From Paralithodes platypus (lineage: Eukaryota; Arthropoda; Malacostraca; Decapoda; Lithodidae), in assembly GCA_032716605.1 (NCBI GenBank), contig CM064539.1, positions 2,985,550 to 3,049,549 of the forward strand: a stretch of 64,000 nucleotides of DNA, given 5' to 3'. Each line of letters begins with the position of its first letter. The first letter of the stretch is position 1. Under the pieces are notes generated by a model, which saw only the letters and a program-made list of their open reading frames with translations, was not told the DNA's origin and searched no databases. The translations under genes and the position numbers were made by a program. Of the stretch, positions 40,086 through 50,687 are shown in pieces.

Positions 40086-40321
40086 AATCGAATATTGATC
40101 ATTTCAAGTACAACAGAAGCACAAATTTCGATAGCAGGGTAAGTATAACATTGACAGTAACTGAACCAACTACAACATGGAAATATAAACACATTAACAA
40201 CATTGACAATAACAGGAACAATTACAGTGATAATAACAACGACAAGGTCAATTAAAATAACAATAATATTATCAGAACCAAATGTAAACAAAATGTAATA
40301 ACAGAAAGAACGACAGCAATG
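40086..40321. other. AAC-rich unassigned DNA
   Basis: Degenerate AACAA/ATAACA repeats. The asparagine-rich frames are artefacts. Confidence 0.5.
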
Positions 40322-40535
40322 TTAACCCTTTGAGTACCGTCGACGGCTTTTTCAATTGATTTCAGCTGCATTTAGGCGATTTTATGAAGCTTAGGAAGGA
40401 CATATGGTAGTTTATAGGATTCATTGGGATAGGCCGTAGTCTTTTAAGGGGCAAAACTCCTTCCAAAGCTAAATAAAATCGCCTAATTGTCTCCAGATAT
40501 CAATAAAAGGACTTCACTGGTACTGTACGGGTTAA
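40322..40535. mobile_element. Family C MITE
   Basis: TTAACCCTTTGAGTACCGTC to CTGGTACTGTACGGGTTAA, arms paired, loop region unusual (AGTCTTTTAAGGGG). Confidence 0.9.
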
Positions 40536-40627
40536 TGACAAGAACAACATCAACAACTAACAAAAACAACAAGGTAATCATAGAAGTAAACAACAACAAC
40601 AACAACAATCACAATAATTTAACCAAC
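40536..40627. repeat. (AAC)n-rich DNA
   Basis: ACAACAACAACAACAACAA near 40588. Confidence 0.85.
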
Positions 40628-40832
40628 TATAGTCCGTTCATTAGGTTGGGCAGAAATCGTAAACTCTAACCTCTGTAACTCAAAAAGGGCTAGAGCAAAT
40701 GAACTGTCAATTTCCAAACCTATTCCCTAGCCAGGTCTTCCTATGTGGTAGAAATATTAGCTCGATTACTCTAGTCCTTCTTGAGTTATGAGAGGTTATA
40801 GGTTACGAATGAACAGACTAGGTTACTAGGAC
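40628..40832. mobile_element. Family F MITE, old divergent copy
   Basis: TATAGTCCGTTCATTAGG to ATGAACAGACTAGG. CTCTGTAACTCAAAAAGGGC and AGCTCGATTACTCTAGTCC remain clear. More substituted than the other copies. Confidence 0.85.
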
Positions 40833-40857
40833 ATCATGGATCCTTCCTACATTATCC

Positions 40858-41163
40858 ATACGAAGAAACGTTGCATCCCTTGCATTATTCTACAGATATT
40901 TTCACAGCAATTGTTCCGAGGAACTTGCTTCAATTGTGCCGCCTCTCCACATCTTTCCCCGTAGAACTAGGGCAGCTGAGAGCGCCCATGAATTTACACT
41001 TTCTCCTCCACAATGCAGAACTTCTGCTTATCAGAATTCATTTATCCCCAGAGCTACTACTCTTTGGAATTCACTTCCCTCGAATTGCTTTCCACAAACT
41101 TACAATCTACAAATGTTTAAATCCAGTTGTTACAAACATTTTATGAATGGAGGATGCCTTTAG
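40858..41163 (+). pseudogene. LINE O ORF2 C-terminal fragment
   Basis: Continuous frame of about 101 codons: RRNVASLALFYRYFHSNCSE, ELASIVPPLHIFPRRTRAA, then ATTLWNSLPSNCFPQTYN and stop. Same protein region as LINE G (RRNVASLSLFYRYYN) but clearly a separate family, with a longer C-terminus and a poly-A tail (41221-41250). 5'-truncated, so no catalytic residues. Confidence 0.85.
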
Positions 41164-41250
41164 GCACATGGACCTTTTTGTTTTATCTGTGTTTTTCCTT
41201 CCTCCGTTCATTGTCTCCTTAAAAAAAAAACAAAAAAAAAAAAAAAAAAA
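41164..41250 (+). mobile_element. LINE O 3' UTR and poly-A tail
   Basis: Short 3' UTR, then about 30 A with one C. Confidence 0.8.
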
Positions 41251-41757
41251 ATATATACTACAAGCAATAATGGCTACAAGAATATCCAACATTATAATAT
41301 GTTTAACTATTACAATAACAAACAAAAGCAATAAGAAATACAGAGGCAATAGCAGGATATATTGCAACATGGGGATATTAATAGAAACTAGCTTTAATAG
41401 CAATAAAAGTACAGCAACAATAAAAGCAAATATAACATTATAAGGAGCAACTGCAATCATGATACTGTATATACGTGGAATAAAAACATCAATGACAATT
41501 GTTACTGGTATATGCCTAAATCTATCAGAATGGCATCTCTCATCATCACTACAGAAAAGCCTAGAGGAGTCCACCAGCAAGACCAGTTTTCCCTCATCAG
41601 GAAAGACAATTGCAACCCCCACGCAAAACATTTGTGATACTTTATATCTCTCTGATCATCATATCATAAATGACGACATCGTAACTATAGTAGCATTAAT
41701 TAATACTCAAAACAATTAATAACTTGATATTATAATATTTGATAGTCTAGGGTGGAG
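41251..41757. other. Unassigned AT-rich DNA
   Basis: AACAA-type low complexity. The 174-codon minus frame and the plus frames have no domain I recognise. Confidence 0.4.
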
Positions 41758-41880
41758 AAATTCGCAGTGCCGTGAATGCTTGTATAGAAAAATAAATATA
41801 CCCACATGTCGACAGACGTTTTATAAAGTTATGAGACACGACAAGTTTCGACTCTCTCTAGAATCATCTTAAAGTGTAAA
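41758..41880 (-). mobile_element. Retroelement fragment with GAAAC motif hairpin
   Basis: Minus strand: AAGATGATTCTAGAGAGAGT followed by CGAAACTTGTCGTG. GATTCT-AGAG-AGAGTC is a perfect six-pair stem directly before GAAA (41848-41851), the same layout as 39778-39804, but the first bases of the CTGATGA box are changed. Confidence 0.45.
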
Positions 41881-42062
41881 GGGTCAAGAGTACAGTCGAG
41901 TGTGGCTTACATGCCACTCGGATGGTATCCATCATTCATGTTTAGATTGTTAGCCCGTAATCATTGTGCGAGATGTTTACGTAGTATGCTCTTTTCTCTC
42001 CCACTCCTTCCCTTTGTCACACTATCCATCCCTGGCCTTCCTCCCACCCTTTCCCCGAACGG

Positions 42063-42100
42063 TATATAAACCACACTCTGTACTCTGACCTGTCGCACCT
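42063..42100 (+). promoter_or_regulatory. Possible TATA-type promoter
   Basis: TATATAAA at 42063-42070 with a GC-containing flank (CCCCGAACGG), then ACTCTGTACTCTGACC about 25 bases downstream. Suggests the promoter of a retroelement or gene. No coding region follows within sight. Confidence 0.25.
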
Positions 42101-42299
42101 GAAGAGGACTCAAGAGAGAGTTACATAGATACGCAGACTGCACAGACCTAACAGTCCCTAGTGGACAGTCCGGACCTGATTCTTTAACAAATTGTGCTAC
42201 TCAGTGGAAGGCATGGCTGGCAAAGCAGCTCTTCCCAACCCACCACTACCTCCGAACAAGGGTCCGAAAAGGTCCACAGTAGAATGAGAAAATTTCTAC

Positions 42300-42995
42300 C
42301 AGGACATGTATACTAATGATCGACTTTGAAAAATGTTTACTCCTGACACTTAACCTACTTGTTTTGTTTTTAACTCATGCTACCCCAACCTCCTCGAAAT
42401 GAATGTCTAGATTCGTTTTGAATGCGTCGAATGTTTTACAATGCACCACTTTCCTCGGTATTTGTCCACTCGTTGACTACACTGTAGGTGACATCGAGAT
42501 TAGCCCTATTGCTTATTAAGTTCATCCCATTTCCTTGAGTTGATGAACTATTATTGATTGTGAACAATGACATCAAAATTGTCAAAGTCTTTTAATATCT
42601 TGAAACACTTGTTTATTGGACCTCACATTCTTGTTTTCCTAAGTGAGAACACATTACATTTTTGTAATTTGTCGTGATATGATTTTTGTTTTCTTAGTGA
42701 AGGTATTAACATCATGGCTCTACGCTGCACTGACTGGAGTCTCTCAATGTCTTTGTTTATATAAGGAGACAAAAATTGTACGCCATACTCAAGATGGGGC
42801 TTCACTATGCTCTTGTATAACGGTACTATTATGTTTTCAATTTAGTAAAATTCCTTTTAATAAACCCCAATGCTCTATTGGCCTTCTTAGCATCAGCTAC
42901 ACATTGTTCTGAGGTTTTGAAGTTTTCAGATATTTTAGGAGTAGAGTTGGTTGTTGGATAGAACATAATAATTAGTACCCCCTAAGTCTTTGACA
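42300..42995 (-). pseudogene. CR1-like LINE ORF2 fragment
   Basis: On the minus strand: VKPHLEYGVQFLSPYINKDI, ERLQSVQRRAMMLIPSLRK, then after frame breaks CNVFSLRK, TFDAFKTNLDIHFEEVG and a run to the end. These are the thumb and C-terminal blocks of a CR1/L2-type reverse transcriptase protein (RPHLEYxVQFWSP, IExVQRRATKL, in general form). At least two frameshifts and stops. No catalytic part. Confidence 0.83.
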
Positions 42996-43097
42996 AGTGC
43001 AGCAGTTATTATTGGTTGATATTTCATATTGTATAAATATATTTTGGTGTTGCAGTGTCTTCATACCAATACAAACGTGTTCTGTCAATCTTTGAGT

Positions 43098-43262
43098 ATT
43101 CACAACATGATCAATATTATACGATTTTCTTTAGTTTCGGTAGGATCTCCAGGAATGATAATGGTACAAATTATCTCATTTATACCTTAGGAGTAACACA
43201 GGTCATTCCTAATCTGAATACAATCGTCTAATGGTAACCAAAATAAAATACAACTAGATGAC
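43098..43262. mobile_element. Family C MITE, ends lost
   Basis: TACGATTTTCTTTAGTTTCG and AATCTGAATACAATCGTCTA arms, worn termini. Confidence 0.7.
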
Positions 43263-43419
43263 ATCATACTGAAAAGGAACGTAACAGAAAAAACAACAGC
43301 AAAAATAACAGAAACAAAAGCAATGCGAACAGCGTAGTCGAGTCATTCTTCAGTAACTGGAGTAGGGAATAAAAAGTGTGTTTGTTGGAGTGTAGAGTGA
43401 CAAGCCAGCTGTTGTTATG

Positions 43420-43990
43420 GTGATGGTAGTGGGAGTTGTGGTGGTGGTGGTAGTGTTGGTGGTGGTGGTATTTGTGGTAGTGGTGGTGATGGTGGTAGTT
43501 GTGGTAGTGGTGGTGGTGGTAGTGTTGGTGGTGGTGGTATTTGTGGTAGTGGTGGTGATGGTGGTAGTTGTGGTGGTGGTACTTGTGGTAGTAATGGTGG
43601 TGGTGGTAGTTGTGGTGGTGGTGGTGGTGGTGTTGGTAGTTGTGGTGGTGGTAGTGATGGTAGTGGTAGTACATGTGGTAGCGATGGTGGTGGTAGTTAT
43701 GGTGATGGTTGTTGTGGTACTGGTAATGATGGTGGAGGTAGATATATTAGTGGTGGTAGTTGTGGTGATGTAGTAGAGGGGGATGGTGGTGGAAGGGCTG
43801 ATGTGGTGATGATGACAGCAGTGGCCAGTGTTGTGGTGCTGATGGTGTCAGTGGCATTGGCTGTCAGCGATATGGTGATGCTGCTGGTGTTGGTTATATC
43901 TGTCAGTGACATAATGGTGATGATTGTCATATGGTAGCAATAGTGGTGATGGTGGTGTGGAAACTGGTTTGTTAGTGAAGATAGTATTGA
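43420..43990. repeat. (TGG)n-based low-complexity region
   Basis: TGG, TAG and TTG triplets over about 570 bp with a longer repeating block (GGTGGTAGTGTTGGTGGTGG) near 43443 and 43518. The valine-rich plus frame and the histidine/tyrosine-rich minus frame are its translation. Confidence 0.93.
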
Positions 43991-44083
43991 TGTTGATGGT
44001 AATGGTGATGATGCGGAAAAAAGAGGTCTTTAATAAAATAAAATTATATTGATAAAAAAAAAAAATATATATATTGCATACAC

Positions 44084-44229
<146 letters not shown>

Positions 44230-44284
44230 GTTACTCATTAGGATAGTAAGAGGTACACTTTTACACAGACAAGTTATGAGAGTC

Positions 44285-44309
44285 ATACAATAAGCAGGGT
44301 ATGCGTTAA
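44285..44309. repeat. Direct repeat left of an A element
   Basis: ATACAATAAGCAGGG ending in TTAA. Recurs imperfectly at 44699-44723. Confidence 0.75.
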
Positions 44310-44698
44310 GGGAGCCCACCTCGCTTTTTTTTATCTTTCTCTCCCTCTCTCTTTGGCTTGTATCCATTCGGCCCCACTCAGCCTACTGTTTTAAGATGTT
44401 TACCCCCATCCAGGTGTCAATATGTTCCTGGCGAGCGGTAGCGAGCCAGCATATATATATTTTTGTTTTGACAGCAAGCTAAATTTGTACATTTTTCGAT
44501 AGAAAAATGTCTCCGGCGAAGCCGGACTTCTCTTACAATGCTGGCTCGCTATCGCTCGCCAGGAAGACATCGACACCTGGATGGGGATAAACGTTTCAAT
44601 TTAATTAATCGAGTTTAGGAGTACAGTTGGTTAATAAATAAATAAACAGTTGGCTGAATGGGGCCGAATGGATACAAGCCAGGGAAAGAGAGAAAGAG
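44306..44698 (-). mobile_element. Family A foldback element with SINE insertion, right end lost
   Basis: TTAAGGGAGCCCACCTCGC start, core CCGGCGAAGCCGG and CATTTTTCGATAGAAAAATG. A SINE1 tail is inserted after GGGGATAAACG. Stops after GGGAAAGAGAGAAAGAG, where the second direct repeat begins. Confidence 0.92.
44594..44646 (+). mobile_element. SINE1 3' end inserted in an A element
   Basis: TTAATTAATCGAGTTTAGGA and GTACAGTTGGTTAATAAATA match the SINE1 body and tail (8125-8178). 5'-truncated insertion. Confidence 0.85.
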
Positions 44699-44723
44699 AT
44701 ACAATAAGCCTGGTACACGTTAT
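44699..44723. repeat. Direct repeat right of an A element
   Basis: ATACAATAAGCCTGGTACACG, about five mismatches to 44285-44309. Confidence 0.75.
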
Positions 44724-44761
44724 GAGGGGCCACCCACGACTTACAGCACCCATTCATAAAG

Positions 44762-44810
44762 TTAAATGGCTATAATATAAAAGGCTCCTCCTTCTTGCGG
44801 TTACACGCTA

Positions 44811-44847
<37 letters not shown>

Positions 44848-44867
44848 TTGCTTGCTTGCTTGCTTGT

Positions 44868-44902
<35 letters not shown>

Positions 44903-44927
44903 GTTCTATTATACTTCACGTCTTTAA
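44762..44927. repeat. TTAA-bounded direct repeat, left copy, with (TTGC)n
   Basis: TTAAATGGCTATAATATAAA, CTTGCGGTTACACGCTAT, (TTGC)n of about 90 bp at 44812-44902, TTCTATTATACTTCACG, ending TTTAA. The other copy (45304-45380) has only two TTGC units. Confidence 0.95.
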
Positions 44928-45307
44928 GGGAGCCCGCTTCGTTTTTTTTTTCTCTTTCTCTCCCTCTCTCTTTTGCTTGTGTCCATTCGGCCCCATTCAG
45001 CCTACAGTTTTAAGACGTTTACCCCCATCCAGGTGTCAATATTTTCCTGGCAAGAGGTAGCGAGCCAGCATATATATTTTTTGTTTTGACAGCAAGCTAA
45101 ATTTGTACATTTTTCGATAGAAAAATTTCTCCGGCGAAGCCGGATTTCTCTTACAATGCTGGCTCGCTATCGCTCGCCAGGAAGAAATCGACACCTGGAT
45201 GGGGATAAACGTCTTAAAACAGTTGGCTGAATGGGGCCGAATGGATACAGGCCAGGGAAAGAGATAAAAGGAGAGAAAGATAAAAACAAGCTGGTGACCC
45301 CCTTTAA
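44924..45307 (-). mobile_element. Family A foldback element, full length
   Basis: TTAAGGGAGCCCGCTTCG to GGTGACCCCCTTTAA. Core CCGGCGAAGCCGG. Terminal TTAA present at both ends. Confidence 0.95.
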
Positions 45308-45380
45308 ACGGCTATATAAAAGGCCCTTCTTGCGGTTACACGCTATGCTTGCTTGGTTCTATTATAATTCACGTCTTTAA
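45304..45380. repeat. TTAA-bounded direct repeat, right copy (77 bp)
   Basis: TTAAACGGCTATATAAAAGG to TAATTCACGTCTTTAA. The right TTAA is used by the E element that follows. Confidence 0.95.
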
Positions 45381-45611
45381 CCCTTTCACGCATTTATGAC
45401 GCAGAGGTTGCCAGATTAGCAATAATAAATAGAGTTCTCTCACTCTTATAATTACCTCTCCAAAATTAGTTTTCTGCCCACAGCTAACTCAAAGACAACT
45501 GCAGAGGTTGAAGTAACTAAACTAAAGGTTTCTAAATATTCCTGATGGTAACAAAGGCTTTAAAGTATCCCCAATAGGCTCAACATCGCGTCATATGTCG
45601 GAGAGGATTAA
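45377..45611 (+). mobile_element. Family E MITE, copy 2
   Basis: TTAACCCTTTCACGCATTTA to TCGGAGAGGATTAA. Inverse orientation to 36746-36985. Confidence 0.9.
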
Positions 45612-45630
45612 TATTTCGCATATTTTATCT

Positions 45631-45775
45631 TGATAGCGTAATGCATAAGTGCGCGGGATTTCGGTGTGAGTGTCCTAGGTTCGAGTCCTTGGAGTGCCAC
45701 ATGTATTTGTTGATTTCATTAATTGAGTTTCGAAGTAAAGTTGGTTGGGGAAAACATAAATATATTTTAGCTAAC
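45631..45775 (+). mobile_element. tRNA-derived SINE1, copy 3
   Basis: Box A-like TAGCGTAATGC, box B GGTTCGAGTCC, body TTGATTTCATTAATTGAG, then ATAAATA. Confidence 0.87.
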
Positions 45776-45818
45776 ATTAGATAATTGTTATTGAGACCTA
45801 TCGTAGCTATATAATTAA

Positions 45819-45819
<1 letters not shown>

Positions 45820-45856
<37 letters not shown>
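45820..45856. repeat. (TA)n microsatellite
   Basis: About 17 TA units. Confidence 0.95.
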
Positions 45857-45857
<1 letters not shown>

Positions 45858-45982
45858 CTCTGATTTTTACAGTATGTCTAATTGTCTATATCATTGCTTT
45901 TCACTGTTTCTCTCCCTTCACTTTTGGCTTTCTTGGGCTATCAAACTATTATTAATGGCTCTAAATACCCCCTATTAAAATA

Positions 45983-45987
<5 letters not shown>

Positions 45988-46042
<55 letters not shown>
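45988..46042. repeat. (CT)n microsatellite
   Basis: About 27 CT units. The 270-codon frame that spans this and the next array (45882-46694) has no domain and is an artefact. Confidence 0.96.
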
Positions 46043-46046
<4 letters not shown>

Positions 46047-46269
46047 GCCGTTTTCCCTCTTCCTGTGTCTTTTTCTTCCGCTCCGCCTGTCAATCTTCAA
46101 ACAATTCCTTTCTCTTTCAGGCCCGGTCATCTGCATCCTCTCTGCTCACTCCAATTTCATACTAGTCTTATTTTTATATTGCGGTGTTTCTGTGTGTCGT
46201 TCGTCCGTCGTCTTCTAGTTCGTGTTTGGAGTGCGTTCGTCATTTGTTATGAGTCCTTCCCCCCCTCGT

Positions 46270-46274
<5 letters not shown>

Positions 46275-46347
<73 letters not shown>
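46275..46347. repeat. (TA)n microsatellite
   Basis: About 36 TA units. Confidence 0.97.
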
Positions 46348-46350
<3 letters not shown>

Positions 46351-46715
46351 CAACAACAGTTCCAGCACTGGTTGTGTCCTGGGGGGTGGTGGTACGAGGA
46401 TTAATTTCAGCAGTGTGGGGGTTAACCTTGAGATCACCAATGTATATTAATTACATTTTTTACTTTACCTGCTCTCTTCGTTCTTCCTGCTCTTACCAAC
46501 ACCATAACAATATATTCATCCATGTTGTTGTCAGTCATATATTCCTCTCACATCAATCTAAAGCGTTCAATCTGTTATTGTTTGAAAACGTTCCATTCTC
46601 TTTCGTTTTGCATATATTCCTAGCACACTTCTGGGAGCGGAACGTGCCTGCCTTCCTGTACAGAGTCTCAGTCAGGCAAGGGGTCCGACTCTGAGGCTTC
46701 CTTATTCCTTCCTTG
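46348..46715. other. Unassigned DNA
   Basis: No gene or shared repeat recognised. Confidence 0.4.
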
Positions 46716-47164
46716 TACGGTCGCGCTAATAAGTCATGTCCCAGGTGTCATTACGTTTGGTTTGCTCTGTGCTGTATTAAAGTCTGTCAGAAGTTGAATA
46801 GGGTGGGTAAGTGTAGGAACATGTTGGTATATCTCATTCAATCTAATAAGTCATGTCCCAGCTGTCATTACGTTTGGTTTGCTCTGTGCTGTATTAAAGT
46901 CTGTCAGATGTTGGATAGGGTGGGTAAGTGTAGGAACATGTTGGTATATCTCACTCAATCTAATAAGTCATGTCCCAGCTGTCATTATGTTTGGCTTGCT
47001 CTGTGCTGTATTAATGTCTGTCAGAAGTTGAATAGGGTGGGTAAGTGTAGGAAAATGTTTGTATATTTCACTCGATATGAAGACATGAAGCTTAGATATT
47101 GCTGATACCTATTATTGATTAAAACATAGTTAGTGCCGAGACATCACTTATTAGCGCGACTGTA
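46716..47164 (+). mobile_element. Family K MITE, expanded form (449 bp)
   Basis: Same termini as 22446-22660 (TACGGTCGCGCTAATAAGT, ACTTATTAGCGCGACTGTA, TA context). The internal 117-bp block is present three times in tandem. Because 117 is 39 codons, a frame of 130 codons (46713-47105) stays open with the repeat NKSCPSCHYVWFALCC. Nothing indicates that it is translated. Confidence 0.92.
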
Positions 47165-47171
47165 TACTGTG

Positions 47172-47387
47172 AAACGGGTATCACACCAGACCTTTTATAG
47201 TCAACATTCGACTATCAAAATTTGTCTGGCAACATTTCTCGAACATTTTGCACTGGTATCGGAAACTAGACTGAAGGTAGATACATTTAGGTAGCCGTAA
47301 CATATTTAATGTTGACCTCATAAGCTGCCAGACCAGTGTTGAGGATAAATGTTGAGGGAAAAAGCGCTCGTGTGATACCGGCTTTAA
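47172..47387. mobile_element. Family D MITE
   Basis: GGGTATCACACCAGACCTTT to GCGCTCGTGTGATACCGGC, with GGTATCGGAAACTAGACTG inside. Confidence 0.9.
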
Positions 47388-47404
47388 TTGCTTGGTTAGG
47401 ATCT

Positions 47405-47616
47405 TATAGTCATTCGCTGTAAGTAGGCGAGAAATCATGAACTCTATCCTCTGTAACTCAAAAACGACTAGAGTAATCGAGCTAGTATTTCTACCATTTG
47501 GGAAGAGTCAATCAAGGAATAGATGTAGAAATTTACAGCCAATTTGCCTTAGCCCTTTTTGAGTTACAGAGGATAGAGGTCATGATTTATCGCCTACTTA
47601 CAGCGAATAAACTATA
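47405..47616. mobile_element. Family F MITE, full length
   Basis: TATAGTCATTCGCTGTAAGT to ACAGCGAATAAACTATA, both arms nearly intact. Adjacent to D. Confidence 0.93.
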
Positions 47617-48084
47617 GTCCCAACTCCCAAGGGCCATCTAACCCAAGAGTCACGAGCAAAGTGGTTACCTATTCGTTTCTATCCGGACTATATTATATCA
47701 ATCAATTTCAGGCTACCATAATAACATTTTAATATTTGGAACGTACTATAGTTAACCCCTACTATACCATAGGGTACAGTAATAAAAGTCCCCCCCAGTC
47801 CCAAGCAATGTGGCCAAAATGGCAAGATATAACAACCTCCCACCTCAAAAGATGGAGGAATACTGGCTCTCCCAGCTTGTAGAGGCTTGGATATAAGCTG
47901 AGAAGTGTTGCCAACTCTAGAGCAGTGCTCACACGGTCGTGGTACCAGGCACTGACTGATACTGGCAGTTACAAGGAAAGTATCAAACGTGCTGGGACTG
48001 GGGAGTGATTTATCTGCGGACGGCTCTCTGCCGTCGCTGGTACAGAACGGGTTTTAAGAGATTTACAAGTGCTTTGAGTAACTC
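47617..48084. other. Unassigned DNA with a family C end scrap
   Basis: CGTCGCTGGTACAGAACGGG at about 48033-48053 resembles the right end of a C element. Otherwise nothing recognised. Confidence 0.45.
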
Positions 48085-48520
48085 CTTTAGTACCATAATG
48101 CCACTCACCGCATCTCTGCAATATCTCTCTTTGTACCGCAATGTTGCATCTCTCTTCCTATTCTACCGCTACTACAATAATCAGTGTTCTTCAGAGCTCT
48201 CTCAGTGTATACCACCTCCTCTACGTAGGGTACGTTGTACTTGTCTTGCAACACAATCCCACTTCTATTCTGTGCAACTCTCCAACTCAACAGTAAAGCG
48301 ATACTCCCAATCTTTCTGCTATTCAACAGCTGAGCTCTGGAACTCTTTCCCCGAATCCAACTTTCCCTCATCCTATGATATAAATTGCTTCACACTCTGT
48401 GTGTCCAGACATTTTGGCTCGAACATTCCTTGATGTTGGCCCTGTCACTCTTTCACCTCTGGGAGAGGCACTCGTCACAGGCAGTTTTGCCTTTTGCCTC
48501 CCTCATCTATATAGAAAAAA
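48085..48520 (+). pseudogene. LINE G ORF2 C-terminal fragment, copy 5
   Basis: In one frame: TASLQYLSLYRNVASLFLFY, RYYNNQCSSELSQCIPPPLR, STAELWNSFPESNFPSSYD, VSRHFGSNIP and stop at about 48433, then the 3' UTR with GCCTTTTGCCTCCCTC. 5'-truncated, no catalytic residues. The frame is intact to the natural stop. Confidence 0.9.
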
Positions 48521-49078
48521 ACAAAAATAAAAAAAATAACCTTGTCCCAGTTTCATATCTCGGCAATGGTACCTCCTTTCCGTTCTCATGTTTCAGCAAA
48601 TATCTGTATACCTGGATGGGTGTGAAGAAGCCCTGGAGAGACCCGGCTTGGAGCTCTGAGGTTGTGATCCCTGTGATGTTAGGGGGTTTTCTTTATGTAT
48701 GAGTGTGGCTGGTGTCGTGAAGCTCAAACGACCCGGGTATCATAGTGTTGTGCTTTACCTCTCAACATGCTCGCCTCTCTTATTCTCTTCTCTGTTTCTC
48801 TCCTCCTTTGGTTTATCAATGCATGGGGGTCCTTCTTGCTTTCTCTGCATGTCGACCAATTAATCAATGTATGATCTATGTATCTGCGTTAAATAAATAG
48901 AATTGTATAATATTACTTTGTATTGACCTTTCCATTTATACAATAGGAATACACTTACTGCATATTAATGCATAAAGAGATAAATAATACGCAGTTGAAT
49001 ACATGAATATTCTTTATTCGTATATGCTTATACAGTATGTCCCCCTTCTCTCTGTATATATATATATTTTATATATAT
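48521..49078. other. Unassigned DNA
   Basis: AT-rich in the right half, (TA)n near 49058-49078. No gene recognised. Confidence 0.4.
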
Positions 49079-49145
49079 ACTCGGGACTCAAACCACGGAC
49101 AGTCAGGACGAGAGTCCATGCATTAATCTACTACACCACGGCGTG
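49079..49145 (-). mobile_element. tRNA-like SINE head
   Basis: Minus strand: CGCCGTGGTGTAGTAGATTA (box A-like) and GTGGTTTGAGTCCCGAG (box B-like). Acceptor ends do not pair well, so I prefer a SINE or tRNA remnant over a gene. Confidence 0.6.
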
Positions 49146-49717
49146 ATCAAGAATAGTTTACCTTTCCCTATTTATATTAAGGAGAAGGAATAACCCTCTT
49201 GGAGAAAGTGTTCCCTTTCACAAACATCTCGTAAGACCCACATTCCAGAATAGGCTACCATACAGGGATTTTTACAACCATCCCCACGCAACTCTACTGT
49301 GAAAACATTTAGTACCTCTCCTATATTTGTGAGATATACTTTATCTCTCTCTCTCTCTCTCTATTTATATATTTGTATATACGTATTCGCGTTTACCGTC
49401 TGTACGCGGCTATATGTCTATCAGTCTCACTTTCGGCTCTTTCTCGTTCCTCTATTCCTCCTTTCTTAAATTTTGCTCTATATATTTTCCTCCATTTCTT
49501 TTCCCCCACACACTTTCTCCATCAAACTTTTGTGCCCCATACCTCTTCCCTCTCCTCTCTCCCCTCATCCAAAATTCAGTCGCCTTCCACACCACTCAGT
49601 CTCACATCCTCACACTTTTCAACTCCTCACTTTTATGTTCTCTCTGACTTTGTTTATTTTGGTGCCCTCTCTCGCTAGTTCTCTATCTATATGTATATGC
49701 ATATTTATACATTTATT
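49146..49717. other. Unassigned DNA with CT-rich part
   Basis: (CT)n near 49344-49362 and pyrimidine-rich DNA to 49680, open in three frames by composition. Confidence 0.45.
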
Positions 49718-49985
49718 CAAGTACTTTGGGGTTTGTAATTGATGATTAATGTTAACCCCTTCTGTACCGGTGACGTATTTTGCATTATAGTCTGGCAACT
49801 ATTAAAAGGTTTTATTCAGCTTAGGAAAGGCGTCTACCAATTAAAAGGCTACAAACTAGCTCACTTTCCTTTTTACTACCACAGATCCTTCTCAAGCTGC
49901 AAAGAATCGTCTAAATATGGCTAGAAGAAAATTTAAAAGACGCTGCGGTACCGAGGGGGTTAAGAAGGGGGTGTTACTTATCTAT
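49718..49985 (+). mobile_element. SINE3 3' part split by a C element
   Basis: TTTATTCAAGTACTTTGGGG, TTTGTAATTGATGATTAATG before, and GAAGGGGGTGTTACTTAT after the C element. Together they match the uninterrupted copy at 53260-53310. Confidence 0.85.
49752..49963. mobile_element. Family C MITE nested in SINE3
   Basis: TTAACCCCTTCTGTACCGGT to TGCGGTACCGAGGGGGTTAA. The TTAA is duplicated relative to the empty SINE3 site. Confidence 0.93.
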
Positions 49986-50402
49986 GCAAAGTTGAACTGT
50001 AGAGGATTTGCTATATATATAATTATATATAATTTAGTTACGGTATTATATATTTAATTTAATTATATTATATGTTATGAATTCTTAGTGTCGTCACATA
50101 CCGTAATTTTTCCTTTTCTTTATTTTATATTTTTCCTTCCCCCAAACAAATTCTTCCCCCTACCCGTTTTTTCTCTCTCTTCCTTTTGTTCTTTCCTCTA
50201 TCCTTTGATGTATTTAAGTTTTCTTTGTATCTACCACCGCCCTTTTCTTTGTTCGCCTTTCTGCTTCTGTTTCTGTCAATATGTTTTAGTTAATCCTTGT
50301 GTGTATATCTCTTTGAGGGAACGTTATTTTATTCATGTATTTAAATTGTATTATTACCGGTATATATATATTACAGAGTATAATATTCAGTAATTATTAT
50401 AA
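49986..50402. other. Unassigned AT- and CT-rich DNA
   Basis: No gene recognised. Confidence 0.4.
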
Positions 50403-50660
50403 GGGGAGTGCTGGAGCGACCTTGGTGACCCTGGTCTCTGGGTCTTCTCCTGGGTGACCTAGATGTGTGTGAATTTGTGATTTGTCTGTGTTTGTTCGTT
50501 GTTTTATGTTGTGTCTTGTGTTTTCCCTGTTCTTGCTCTGTCTTGAGGCGGCCACCCCCAAGAAAAAAAATAAATAAAGTAGAATTAAATAGAAAATACA
50601 AAATAAAAATAGGAAAAGTGGGGATTGGGCCTGAGCATAAACATAGATAGATAGATTATA
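50403..50660 (+). mobile_element. Retroposon 3' end M, copy 3
   Basis: GACCCTGGTCTCTGGGTCTT, GTGACCTAGATGTGTGTGAA, CTTGAGGCGGCCACCCCCAA, then A-rich DNA and GTGGGGATTGGGCCTGAG with (GATA)n. Confidence 0.82.
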
Positions 50661-50687
50661 GGAATCATTATTTCAACTCATATCATT

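Noticed and set aside
43264..43773. Histidine/tyrosine-rich minus frame and valine-rich plus frame
   Set aside because: Translations of (TGG)n-type DNA.
45882..46694. 270-codon plus frame
   Set aside because: Spans a (CT)n and a (TA)n microsatellite, has no domain, and its length depends on repeat length.
46713..47105. 130-codon Cys-rich frame as a secreted peptide gene
   Set aside because: It lies inside a MITE and is explained by three in-frame 117-bp units. No signal peptide is evident.
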